NCBI GenBank assembly: GCA_017885225.1
Contig: JAFNGM010000125.1
Coordinates: forward strand, 6,706-15,569
Direction of reading: 5' to 3'
DNA length: 8,864 bases
DNA from: Syntrophaceae bacterium
Lineage (GTDB): Bacteria > Desulfobacterota > Syntrophia > Syntrophales > UBA2185
Shown here in pieces: positions 1-6,468 of the stretch. The position numbers and the translations under genes are program-made. A model generated the notes under the pieces. The model saw only the letters and a list, made by a program, of their open reading frames with translations, ran no database searches and was not told the DNA's origin. The first letter of the stretch is position 1. Each line of letters begins with the position of its first letter.

Positions 1-122
1 AAGATATCTGGAGTACTATAGGGGTATCGACAAATATCATTGAAGCCAGCTGGCAGGCCCTCGTCGACAGTATCCAATACAAACTGAGCAAAGACGAGGA
101 GTATGCAAAAAGCAAGGCATGA
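1..122 (+). CDS. cimA: Citramalate synthase, C-terminal end (partial)
   Basis: Only the last 39 complete codons are present, read from position 3 to a TGA at 120-122; the gene begins before the window. The visible peptide contains [20 protein letters not shown], which matches the C-terminal end of CimA-type enzymes of the isopropylmalate synthase superfamily as I recall it. By family knowledge CimA condenses acetyl-CoA and pyruvate to (R)-citramalate, the first step of the threonine-independent route to isoleucine, in the cytoplasm; the last domain is the regulatory LeuA-type dimer region. The next gene starts 74 bp later behind its own likely promoter, so it need not share the transcript. 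The main alternative is a 2-isopropylmalate or homocitrate synthase relative; the [18 protein letters not shown] ending favours CimA. Confidence 0.82.
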   Translation, partial: DIWSTIGVSTNIIEASWQALVDSIQYKLSKDEEYAKSKA

Positions 123-141
123 AAAGAATACAATAAGTTCG

Positions 142-170
142 TTGATAATGTTGTTTATTTCTGATATATT
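142..170 (+). promoter_or_regulatory. Candidate sigma70-type promoter before the yciO-like gene
   Basis: A TTGATA hexamer at 142-147 and a TATATT hexamer at 165-170 are separated by exactly 17 bp. Each differs from the consensus (TTGACA, TATAAT) at one base. The intervening DNA is AT rich, and the -10 box lies 26 bp before the ATG at 197, leaving a short leader with an AAAGG ribosome binding site at 179-183. It sits between the end of cimA and the next gene, where a promoter for the yciO-like/rng pair would be expected. Sequence-based prediction only. Confidence 0.5.
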
Positions 171-196
171 ACGATATTAAAGGTTAACGAATTTAT

Positions 197-805
197 ATGT
201 ATTTCTCCATCAACAGCCAGAATCCCCAGATGCGTTTGATAAGGAAGGCCATTGAGATCCTCCAGGACGGGGGAATCATCATATACCCCACCGATACTGT
301 CTATGGTATGGGGTGTGAACTTTATAATAAAAGGGGCATTGAAAAGATTTATGAGATTAAGAGGAGAAGCAAAAAACAGCCTTTAAGCTTTGTGTGCGCA
401 GATTTAAAGGACATAAGCCGCTACGCCAGAGTATCGGATTATGCATACAAGACCATGAAGCGTCTCCTTCCGGGACCATACACATTCATTCTCGAAGCGT
501 CGAGACTCGTTCCCAAGATAATTCTCCCCAAAAGACACACTACCGGCATCAGAGTGCCAGACAACCAAATATGTCTTTCTCTCGTGGGCGAATTGGGACA
601 CCCCATCATAAGTACGAGTGTCACTGTTGAAGACGGCGAGGTGTTGAGTAATCCCCTGGAAATAAGGGAGAGATTCGAACATCGTGTAGATCTTATTATT
701 GATGGAGGGATCCTGGTATCCGAGCCCTCCAGCGTGATCAGTCTTGTTGATGATAGTATCGAAATTGTCAGGGTCGGGAAAGGCGATGTTTCCACCCTCA
801 TATAA
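197..805 (+). CDS. YciO/YrdC-family (Sua5-like) threonylcarbamoyl-AMP synthase family protein
   Basis: This 202-residue protein has the length of a stand-alone YrdC-fold domain. Visible family motifs are YPTDTVYGMGC (30-40), KRRSKKQP (55-62, the nucleotide/bicarbonate pocket lysine-arginine cluster), LPGPYTFIL (91-99) and GIRVP (117-121). YrdC/TsaC proteins make threonylcarbamoyl-AMP from threonine, bicarbonate and ATP for the t6A37 modification of ANN-decoding tRNAs. The N-terminal layout (aromatic start, then NPQxRLI at 9-15), the STS at 139-141 where TsaC/Sua5 usually have a SAN motif, and the C-terminal VGxGDV ending all resemble E. coli YciO more than TsaC. YciO's cellular role is less certain than TsaC's, so the molecular function is inferred. 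The start is ATG 197 with AAAGG upstream, at a rather long 13-nt spacing. RNase G/E follows 15 bp downstream, probably in one operon. Confidence 0.85.
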   Translation: MYFSINSQNPQMRLIRKAIEILQDGGIIIYPTDTVYGMGCELYNKRGIEKIYEIKRRSKKQPLSFVCADLKDISRYARVSDYAYKTMKRLLPGPYTFILEASRLVPKIILPKRHTTGIRVPDNQICLSLVGELGHPIISTSVTVEDGEVLSNPLEIRERFEHRVDLIIDGGILVSEPSSVISLVDDSIEIVRVGKGDVSTLI

Positions 806-820
806 CAAACAAGGACATGT

Positions 821-2698
821 ATGAAGAAAATAATGCTCATCAATGCTGTTCACCAGGAACAGACGCGAATGGCTATTGTGGAGAGCGGTAAGCTCATTGA
901 ATACAATATCCAGATGACCGTCAAAGATCCCATAACGGGCAATATTTACAAGGGCGTTGTGATGAAGGTTGAACGCGGTCTCCAGGCAGCCTTTGTAAAT
1001 TATGGAGGAAAGAGGGACGGTTTTCTTCCTCTCCACGATGTAAGCCCTGAATATTTCACAGAGCAGGGCGGAAAAGGAAGCGGCCAGCCGGGCCAGAAAT
1101 CTTTTCTGAAAGCAGGCCAGGAGTTATTGGTCCAGGTAATAAGGGAAGAAAGTGAACGCAAGGGGGCTCTCCTCACCACGTATGTATCTATGCCGGGACG
1201 CTATTTAGTATTACTCCCGAACAAGGAGAGCAGCGGCATATCCCGAAAAATAGACGATGAAGAGGATCGCAAGCGGCTGAAAAATTTAATGGAGCAAATC
1301 AAGATCGACGAAGGGATTGGCTTCATCATCCGCACCGCGGGCATGAACAGGACGAAACAGGAGCTTTTCCGGGATTATCATCTTTTGTCAAGACTCTGGA
1401 AGGAAATTCAGAAGAGAGCAGACAGCACCACCTCTTCGCCCGCGCTCATTCACCAGGAGAGTAATGTTGGCGTGTGCTCTCTCCGTGACTATTACACCTC
1501 AGAAATCGAAGAGATTCTCGTTGATGACGTCGAGACGTACAGAAACATGAGGGAATACTCTAAAGCCGTTGTACCGAGAATTCTAAAATTGATCAAACTC
1601 TATAAGGAAAAAACTCCCCTCTTTGATAAGTATCGGCTTGAAGATCAGATTCGCGTGATTTACCAGGATCGGGTGGAATTAAAATCCGGCGGATATATAA
1701 TCATAAATCCTACAGAAGCAATGACGACTATCGATGTGAATTCGGGCCGGGCTTCGAATAAAAGAAACGTGGAAGAAACAGCCTTCAGGACGAACATGGA
1801 AGCGTCGGAGGAAATCGCAAGGCAGCTTCGGTTACGAGACCTCGGCGGACTAATCGTTATTGACTTTATTGACATGCGTGATCGAAAACACGAGGCCGAG
1901 GTGGAGAAAGCCTTCAAAAAGGCCCTCCATGTCGACCGTTCAAGAATACAGATGTCACGAATATCCAAATTCGGAATTCTCGAGCTCTCCCGGCAGAAAA
2001 AACAGTCAACCATCCAGGAGATAAGCTATACGGTATGTCCTTACTGTAAAGGCCGCGGTGCGAGACCTTCTCTGGAATACACAGCACTGGGCGCCTTCAG
2101 GAAAATCGAATCCCAGGCTGTCAGGGGAGATTGCGCTGCGCTGAAAGTGAAGCTTCCCTATGAAATTGCCGACTATCTTCTGAATAAAAAGAGAATCGAA
2201 ATCGGTAAGCTGGAAAGTGCCCATGGCGTATCCATCAATATTACGGGAAGTCCTGATGCACAATGGGATGAGCTCAAAATAGAGTCCGTCGGCAAGGTGA
2301 TGGTTGAGGACGCTGTTTCTGAGGATGAGCACCGCCCGGCAGCAATAGAGATTAAACATGAAGAAGAAAGTACCGAAGCTCCGGAGGATTCATTGATCCA
2401 GGATGAAGTCAGGGAACAGGGGCAAATAATAGAGGAACATGTGGAAACAGCGCCGCCACCTGTAAAAAAGAAGCCGCGGCGGAGACCACGGTACAGAAAA
2501 AAGAAAACAGATGAAAAACCCGCGGAAACGGAAAGCTCCTCTATACTTGATACAAGCGCTCACACCGCCGGATATCGCATCATAGAGAAACCTCGTGACA
2601 GTGTTGCCCTTGCTCCAGCGGCACCCAGTGAAACAAAAGAGGATGGACATGACCTCTTAAACAGGCTCCGGAGTGTGCTTGAACAAATAGAGGAATAG
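821..2698 (+). CDS. rng: Ribonuclease G/E family endoribonuclease with C-terminal tail
   Basis: This 625-residue protein has the full catalytic core of RNase E/G: an S1 RNA-binding domain (about 38-125), RNase H-like and 5'-sensor regions, and the DNase I-like catalytic subdomain. The two metal-binding aspartates are D305 (in TTIDVNSGR) and D348 (in IVIDFIDMRD), and the Zn-link cysteines are C406 and C409 (CPYCKGRG). All four sit exactly two residues from their E. coli RNase E counterparts, showing an ungapped core overall. The family makes 5'-end-sensitive single-strand cuts in rRNA precursors and mRNA. After about residue 500 comes a tail rich in acidic residues and proline, with a basic patch at 549-562 (KKKPRRRPRYRKKK). 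The protein is longer than E. coli RNase G (489) but far shorter than RNase E (1061), so it is a hybrid type. The ATG at 821 has AAGGA at 811-815. It probably shares a transcript with the yciO-like gene. Confidence 0.95.
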   Translation: MKKIMLINAVHQEQTRMAIVESGKLIEYNIQMTVKDPITGNIYKGVVMKVERGLQAAFVNYGGKRDGFLPLHDVSPEYFTEQGGKGSGQPGQKSFLKAGQELLVQVIREESERKGALLTTYVSMPGRYLVLLPNKESSGISRKIDDEEDRKRLKNLMEQIKIDEGIGFIIRTAGMNRTKQELFRDYHLLSRLWKEIQKRADSTTSSPALIHQESNVGVCSLRDYYTSEIEEILVDDVETYRNMREYSKAVVPRILKLIKLYKEKTPLFDKYRLEDQIRVIYQDRVELKSGGYIIINPTEAMTTIDVNSGRASNKRNVEETAFRTNMEASEEIARQLRLRDLGGLIVIDFIDMRDRKHEAEVEKAFKKALHVDRSRIQMSRISKFGILELSRQKKQSTIQEISYTVCPYCKGRGARPSLEYTALGAFRKIESQAVRGDCAALKVKLPYEIADYLLNKKRIEIGKLESAHGVSINITGSPDAQWDELKIESVGKVMVEDAVSEDEHRPAAIEIKHEEESTEAPEDSLIQDEVREQGQIIEEHVETAPPPVKKKPRRRPRYRKKKTDEKPAETESSSILDTSAHTAGYRIIEKPRDSVALAPAAPSETKEDGHDLLNRLRSVLEQIEE

Positions 2699-2700
2699 GA

Positions 2701-3519
2701 TTATTTTTTCTTTCCCAATTCCTTTGCCCGTAAGGTAGCCGCTTCGACCGCAGCCATCAGGGTGGCCGTCATTCTTCCTTCTTCCAGAGCCTTCAAACCG
2801 GCAATGGTCGTTCCTCCGGGAGAAGTGACCATGTCTCTCAGCTCTGCAGGATGTTTGTCTCCCCTTAAGCAGAGTTTCGCCGCACCCAGGAGGGTCTGCG
2901 CCGCGAGCTTCAGGGCAACATCCCTGCTGAGCCCCATGTTGACACCCGCACTGGCAAAGGCATCAATGATGACAAATCCATACGCGGGTCCGCTCCCGCT
3001 CAAACCCGTTATCGCGTCCATGAGATCCTCTTTCACGGAGACAGCAATTCCCACGGCCTCGAATATATGAAGGGCCAAGGCCATGTCCTCCCCCGTTGCA
3101 TTTGCACCACCGGTTATGGCCGTTGCCCCTTCTCCAATCATGGCAGGTGTATTCGGCATTACTCTGACGACACGAGCACCCTTCTTGAGATATTCTTCAA
3201 TATACTGTGTGGAGATGCCCGCGGCGATGGAGATGATGAGTTTCTTCGTATCCACAACCCCGGCTACTTCCTGCAGGACTTCTGCCATGTTCTGAGGCTT
3301 TACCGCCAGGATTACGATATCGGCGCTTTTCACAGTTTTTTTGTTATCATCACTTGTAGTGATTCCGCATGTCCTTTTGAGATCTTCCCGCCGCTCCTTT
3401 ATGACATCAGACACGGTCACATTCTCCGCGGGTACCAGATTCCGGGACAGAATGCCGCTGATGAGGGCGCTCCCCATCTTGCCGCCGCCGATAACACCTA
3501 TCTTCTTATTCTTCAGCAT
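2701..3519 (-). CDS. proC: Pyrroline-5-carboxylate reductase
   Basis: The enzyme reduces 1-pyrroline-5-carboxylate to L-proline with NAD(P)H, the last step of proline synthesis, in the cytoplasm. From the ATG at 3519 it has 272 residues, normal for ProC. Visible are the N-terminal Rossmann motif GVIGGGKMG (8-16), AVKPQ (72-76), VMPNTPA (120-126), SGSGPAY (174-180) and the C-terminal ProC signature DMVTSPGGTTIAGL (229-242), so the protein looks intact. An in-frame GTG at 3540 would add MGGEINE, but it lies three bases after the upstream stop with no Shine-Dalgarno site. For ATG 3519, the G-rich run at 3531-3538 (eight G on the coding strand) can serve as ribosome binding site, so I prefer the ATG. 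It follows the lipoprotein gene closely and converges on rng, with 2 bp between stop codons. Confidence 0.95.
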   Translation of the reverse strand: MLKNKKIGVIGGGKMGSALISGILSRNLVPAENVTVSDVIKERREDLKRTCGITTSDDNKKTVKSADIVILAVKPQNMAEVLQEVAGVVDTKKLIISIAAGISTQYIEEYLKKGARVVRVMPNTPAMIGEGATAITGGANATGEDMALALHIFEAVGIAVSVKEDLMDAITGLSGSGPAYGFVIIDAFASAGVNMGLSRDVALKLAAQTLLGAAKLCLRGDKHPAELRDMVTSPGGTTIAGLKALEEGRMTATLMAAVEAATLRAKELGKKK

Positions 3520-3542
3520 TTCGTTTATTTCCCCCCCCACTA

Positions 3543-4169
3543 TTACTTTTTAAAATGCTTCTGTAATTCGGACATCCACTGGGAAATCGAGTTTGCCACC
3601 GCCTGATCCCAGGCCTGACCTAAAGCTGAGTTGGTAACAAAAATGTTTACGAAAGGATTGATAATTGCTACCGCTTCCCCTCCCGCTCTCTGCCAGGTGC
3701 TGCTCCCGTCCGTAGAAACGGCCAATACTTTCTCCTTTCGGGCATCGAGCAAATCATAATCAATATAGATGTTCATAGTCACAGGCGAGAAAGCCGTACT
3801 TCCCCATTCGATTTTATAATTCTTGTAGCGCGCGAGAATGTAATAGTCAAATGGGTCGCCATTGCGAGGAAGTTCGTTCACGAAATCGGCTCTTTCAAAT
3901 ATAGTCTTCATCGCTGTTGTAAGGTTGGAACTGATAGATTTGCCTGCTTCAATTTTGAATGTATCGGCCAATGCACCAGGCTTCTCCAGAATGATGGCCT
4001 CCGTCTGTTCTTTGCTCATTACCACTAACATTTTTTGGTTAATCTTTCCTTCTTGAGGATTCTTGAACGGCAGATTAGTAGAAACCTGAATGTTCCTGGT
4101 ACAGCCAGCAAGCATTATGAAACTGCAAAATATGATCAATACTATTTTGTATGTAACATTGCGTTTCAT
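3543..4169 (-). CDS. Putative lipoprotein of unknown family
   Basis: From the ATG at 4169 the protein has 208 residues. The coding strand reads AAGGTGG a few bases before this ATG, a strong ribosome binding site; an upstream in-frame start at 4250 would only add an unlikely N-terminal stretch ahead of the signal peptide. The N-terminus is a typical lipoprotein signal: positive residues (KR at 2-3), a hydrophobic core and the lipobox LAGC with C23 as the lipidated residue. Threonine follows the cysteine rather than aspartate, so outer-membrane sorting is more likely than inner-membrane retention. The mature part has alternating beta-like segments (DYYILARYKNYKIEW, MNIYIDYDLLD) and ends in an amphipathic helix. 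That layout loosely recalls small lipoproteins such as YajG, but I do not recognise the family and assign no function. It probably heads a two-gene operon with proC. Confidence 0.8.
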   Translation of the reverse strand: MKRNVTYKIVLIIFCSFIMLAGCTRNIQVSTNLPFKNPQEGKINQKMLVVMSKEQTEAIILEKPGALADTFKIEAGKSISSNLTTAMKTIFERADFVNELPRNGDPFDYYILARYKNYKIEWGSTAFSPVTMNIYIDYDLLDARKEKVLAVSTDGSSTWQRAGGEAVAIINPFVNIFVTNSALGQAWDQAVANSISQWMSELQKHFKK

Positions 4170-4220
4170 GGGTTCCACCTTAATAGATTTACAATAAGAA
4201 TATGCCATTCCCCGGCGGCA

Positions 4221-4256
4221 TGAGCCTTCCGCGCATTCTACAAAACTCAAGGCTCA
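4221..4256. repeat. Inverted repeat, 8-bp perfect arms
   Basis: TGAGCCTT at 4221-4228 is exactly complementary to AAGGCTCA at 4249-4256, with 20 bases between. On the minus strand it falls in the probable leader of the lipoprotein gene, roughly 50-90 bases before its ATG. It could form a hairpin in the leader RNA or be an operator. There is no T-run on either side, so it is not a standard terminator. Confidence 0.45.
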
Positions 4257-4397
4257 ACTGAATTCCACCAATGCCATCACAGTGTACGAATTTTTTCAAT
4301 ATTATCAATCTTTATTTGCACACTATGCGGAATATGTGATAGGCACAAGGTGCACTTTATAGATATTATACGAAGTTTTTATTCATTTCTTTTCATT

Positions 4398-4432
4398 CGA
4401 GACAGGTGGGACACCCGTCATATCGCGTCTCG
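4398..4432. promoter_or_regulatory. Nested palindrome before the hydrolase gene
   Basis: The outer arms CGAGAC (4398-4403) and GTCTCG (4427-4432) are perfectly complementary. Inside them GACAGGTG (4401-4408) and CACCCGTC (4412-4419) form an 8-bp near-palindrome with one mismatch around a GGA centre; the two pairings share the GAC, so they compete or nest partly. The element ends 37 bp before the GTG start at 4470, where an operator or leader hairpin could act on the hydrolase/UbiA pair. No protein or ligand is identified. Confidence 0.4.
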
Positions 4433-4469
4433 CCGGACATCTTTACTGTGTGAAAGTGACTAGGTATCG

Positions 4470-5252
4470 GTGATAGTCTTCAAAGAGATACACAGCGTAA
4501 CTCTCGCCTCCTGGGTAAACAGCGGGAAATTTGCCGAAGGAAAAAGGAGTCTCGTTTTTATTCACGGGTCGGGAGGAGACCATAGGACCTGGATTAAGCA
4601 GTATACAAAATTTCAGGATACGTTCAATGTCACAGTCATTGATTTACCCGGACACGGCCAGTCTGGGGGGAACGGTGAACAGGAAGTCTCATCGTATGTT
4701 GAATGGGTAAGGCAATTTCTTGATGCGCGCACGGTGAAAAACCCTGTGCTCATCGGCCATTCCCTCGGTGCAGCCATAAGCCTGTTATTCGCGATACATC
4801 ACGGAGAGCTCCTTTCCGGTATTGTTGCCGTAGGCGGGGGAGCGAGAATGCCCGTCAATGAGATGATCCTCAAAGGCCTCAAAACGGACCCCGATGCTGT
4901 TATTGCCCTGGCTGCCAAATTCTCCGTTTCTAAAGAAAACAGGGAACGCCTGTCGCGCACTGTCATTGAAGGTCTGTCACGTGCCAATCCCGACGTGTTG
5001 TACGGTGATTTTTTCGCCTGTGACAGACTTGACATAAGGGACGGAATCTCGAGGATCAACATACCGACACTCATCATATGCGGCAAGAACGATAAAATGA
5101 TGCCGCCTGAATTTTCGCAATTTCTGCAGGATACTATTCCCAGCGCGCAATTATCATTGATTGAAAATGCGGGACACATGGTAATGCTCGAAAATCCCGA
5201 ATTATTCAACAGGTCACTCAGGGAATTTCTTGAATCTTTACCGCTCGTGTGA
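4470..5252 (+). CDS. Alpha/beta-fold hydrolase
   Basis: This 260-residue protein is a complete alpha/beta hydrolase. The oxyanion-loop region HGSGGD is at 32-37, DLPGHGQS at 58-65, the nucleophile elbow GHSLG with S98, the probable acid D208 (CGKNDKMMP) and the histidine H236 (NAGHMVMLENPE). A complete Ser-Asp-His triad points to an active esterase, thioesterase or related hydrolase, probably cytoplasmic since no signal peptide is seen. The substrate cannot be read from the motifs. Its stop codon overlaps the GTG of a UbiA-family gene, so the two are translationally coupled. A MenH-like step in quinone synthesis is therefore possible, but it rests on context alone, and MenH-specific residues were not established. 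The start is a GTG at 4470 with only a weak AGG at 4462-4464; no better in-frame ATG lies nearby. Confidence 0.85.
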   Translation: MIVFKEIHSVTLASWVNSGKFAEGKRSLVFIHGSGGDHRTWIKQYTKFQDTFNVTVIDLPGHGQSGGNGEQEVSSYVEWVRQFLDARTVKNPVLIGHSLGAAISLLFAIHHGELLSGIVAVGGGARMPVNEMILKGLKTDPDAVIALAAKFSVSKENRERLSRTVIEGLSRANPDVLYGDFFACDRLDIRDGISRINIPTLIICGKNDKMMPPEFSQFLQDTIPSAQLSLIENAGHMVMLENPELFNRSLREFLESLPLV

Positions 5253-6169
5253 TCAGTGAGGCATACAGTAACTTTATGAAGAATTTAAAATGCCTGCTGG
5301 GGCCAATGAGGCTTCCCTTCTTAATCTTAACCCCTGCGTGCGTCCTGTTGGGACTGGGCACTGCTGTATGGACAGCCGGAACAGTGAGTATCCCCCTCGT
5401 CGTGCTCGCATTTGTTGGAGCCTTGTGCGCTCATATCAGCGTGAACGCTTTTAATGAATATTTCGACTTTGAAAGCGGATTGGATCTAACGACAAAGCGG
5501 ACTCCCTTCAGCGGCGGCAGTGGAACCCTGCCAGGAAATCCCGCTGTGGCACATCTTGCGTTGCGCATAGCGTGGATTACATTTGCTATTACCGGCCTCA
5601 TTGGCGTGTATTTTCTTTATATCAGGGGATTATATCTTCTCCCCTTAGGCCTCCTGGGCCTACTTATCATATTTGCCTACACTCCCTGGCTAACACATAA
5701 TGCACTATTATGCCTGATTGCCCCCGGATTAGGTTTTGGACCTCTTATGGTTATGGGGACAGATTTTGTACTGACTGGTGCATACTCGCAGACTGCGTTC
5801 ATCGCGTCTTTGGTTCCATTTTTTCTGGTCAATAATCTTCTGCTGCTCAACCAATTTCCCGATGTGGAAGCAGACCGAAAGATCGGGAGAAAAAATTTCC
5901 CCATAATTGTTGGCACGCGCATCAGTGCTTTTGTATATGGAGCCTTCCTTTTATTTACCTATCTGTCTGTCATCGCAGGTGTTCTCTTGAATTATTTACC
6001 CAGCTTCAGTTTGTTAGGGCTCCTCACCATAATTATTGCCATACCCGCCTTTGTCGGCGCAGTCCTTTACGCAGAGAATGCAAGCAAGCTCATTCCTTAC
6101 ATGGGCCTGAACGTGGTGATAAACATCGTGACTCCGGTGCTGGTTGCTGTCGGGTTGTTTATTGGGTAA
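5249..6169 (+). CDS. UbiA-family prenyltransferase (MenA-like)
   Basis: This 306-residue polytopic membrane protein has about eight to nine hydrophobic segments. UbiA enzymes transfer a polyprenyl chain to an aromatic or other acceptor within the membrane. The first Asp-rich motif is N69-E-Y-F-D73-F-E-S-G-L-D79, followed by KRTPFSGGSGTLPG; the second is D205-V-E-A-D209, followed by RKIGRKNFPIIVG. Both resemble MenA-type 1,4-dihydroxy-2-naphthoate prenyltransferases, and the length fits (E. coli MenA 308). The first motif has NE where the canonical form has ND. The acceptor could be dihydroxynaphthoate, a futalosine-route intermediate or another lipid headgroup, so no symbol is given. The GTG at 5249 overlaps the hydrolase stop in GTGA; an ATG at 5276 (residue 10) is an alternative start. 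Confidence 0.85.
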   Translation: MISEAYSNFMKNLKCLLGPMRLPFLILTPACVLLGLGTAVWTAGTVSIPLVVLAFVGALCAHISVNAFNEYFDFESGLDLTTKRTPFSGGSGTLPGNPAVAHLALRIAWITFAITGLIGVYFLYIRGLYLLPLGLLGLLIIFAYTPWLTHNALLCLIAPGLGFGPLMVMGTDFVLTGAYSQTAFIASLVPFFLVNNLLLLNQFPDVEADRKIGRKNFPIIVGTRISAFVYGAFLLFTYLSVIAGVLLNYLPSFSLLGLLTIIIAIPAFVGAVLYAENASKLIPYMGLNVVINIVTPVLVAVGLFIG

Positions 6170-6468
6170 TTCTGTAATGGAAATCGGCCGGTGCACCGCA
6201 GGTAATTCTCACTATTGCAATCGATTCATTCCATTGCCATTGAAGCTCTCCGCAGTAAACTGCGGAGAATCTTCGATCCATAAGGAATAATACTATTACC
6301 CATTCGCTCGCTTACCCCGCAGCACGTTACGGGGAATGCGCTCGCTGCCGGATTCAAGAGGTAGAGGATAAAAATGAGCAGATGGTGTAATAGAGATCAT
6401 CTGCCGATATTCTTGCAAAGTTGCCCATTTCATGATTAAGTGAGGCGGTTCTCAAGGGAGGGGAAAAC
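6170..6468. other. Intergenic region with hairpins, no gene seen
   Basis: These 299 bp between the UbiA gene and yggT carry no convincing open frame. The middle is taken up by a structured repeat-like element at 6239-6346, listed separately. Further on, GCAGATG (6378-6384) pairs with CATCTGC (6398-6404) as a 7-bp hairpin. No clear sigma70 promoter stands out: TTGCAA at 6413-6418 has only a poor -10 near 6434-6441. No hairpin here is followed by a T-run, so no intrinsic terminator is called. Confidence 0.5.
6239..6346. repeat. Paired related hairpins, candidate decayed palindromic repeat
   Basis: Hairpin one has a perfect 9-bp stem, TCTCCGCAG (6247-6255) with CTGCGGAGA (6260-6268) around a TAAA loop. 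It is extended past a small internal loop by ATTGAAG (6239-6245) with CTTCGAT (6271-6277), including one G-T pair. Hairpin two pairs CCCCG (6315-6319) with CGGGG (6330-6334). The two share the pattern CCGCAG ... CGGxGAAT, suggesting diverged copies of one unit. CGCTCGCT occurs twice, at 6305-6312 and 6339-6346, on either side of hairpin two. No T-run follows. The arrangement resembles a short non-coding palindromic repeat of the REP or MITE sort; that it is dispersed in the genome is inference. Confidence 0.45.

Larger units (their letters stand above)
4170..4469. other. Divergent intergenic region, no gene seen
   Basis: This 300 bp AT-rich stretch separates the leftward lipoprotein/proC genes from the rightward hydrolase/UbiA genes and must hold promoters for both. 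I see no convincing coding frame here. On the plus strand a weak promoter match is TAGGCA (4340-4345), 18 bp, TATTAT (4364-4369). On the minus strand TTGATA at 4304-4309 could be a -35 box, but no good -10 follows at the right spacing. Two inverted repeats are listed separately. Confidence 0.5.

Noticed and set aside
404..1036. A 210-codon open frame on the minus strand across the yciO-like/rng junction
   Set aside because: It overlaps two strongly recognisable plus-strand genes, has no family motif and no good ribosome binding site; it is a shadow frame.
3067..3606. A 179-codon plus-strand frame opposite proC
   Set aside because: Fully antisense to proC and its upstream gene, with cysteine- and histidine-rich composition typical of a shadow frame.
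6239..6277. Intrinsic terminator for the UbiA gene
   Set aside because: The stem is strong but no T-run follows on either strand.
6239..6346. CRISPR array
   Set aside because: Only two diverged palindromes and one 8-base direct repeat; no regular repeat-spacer pattern and no cas genes.
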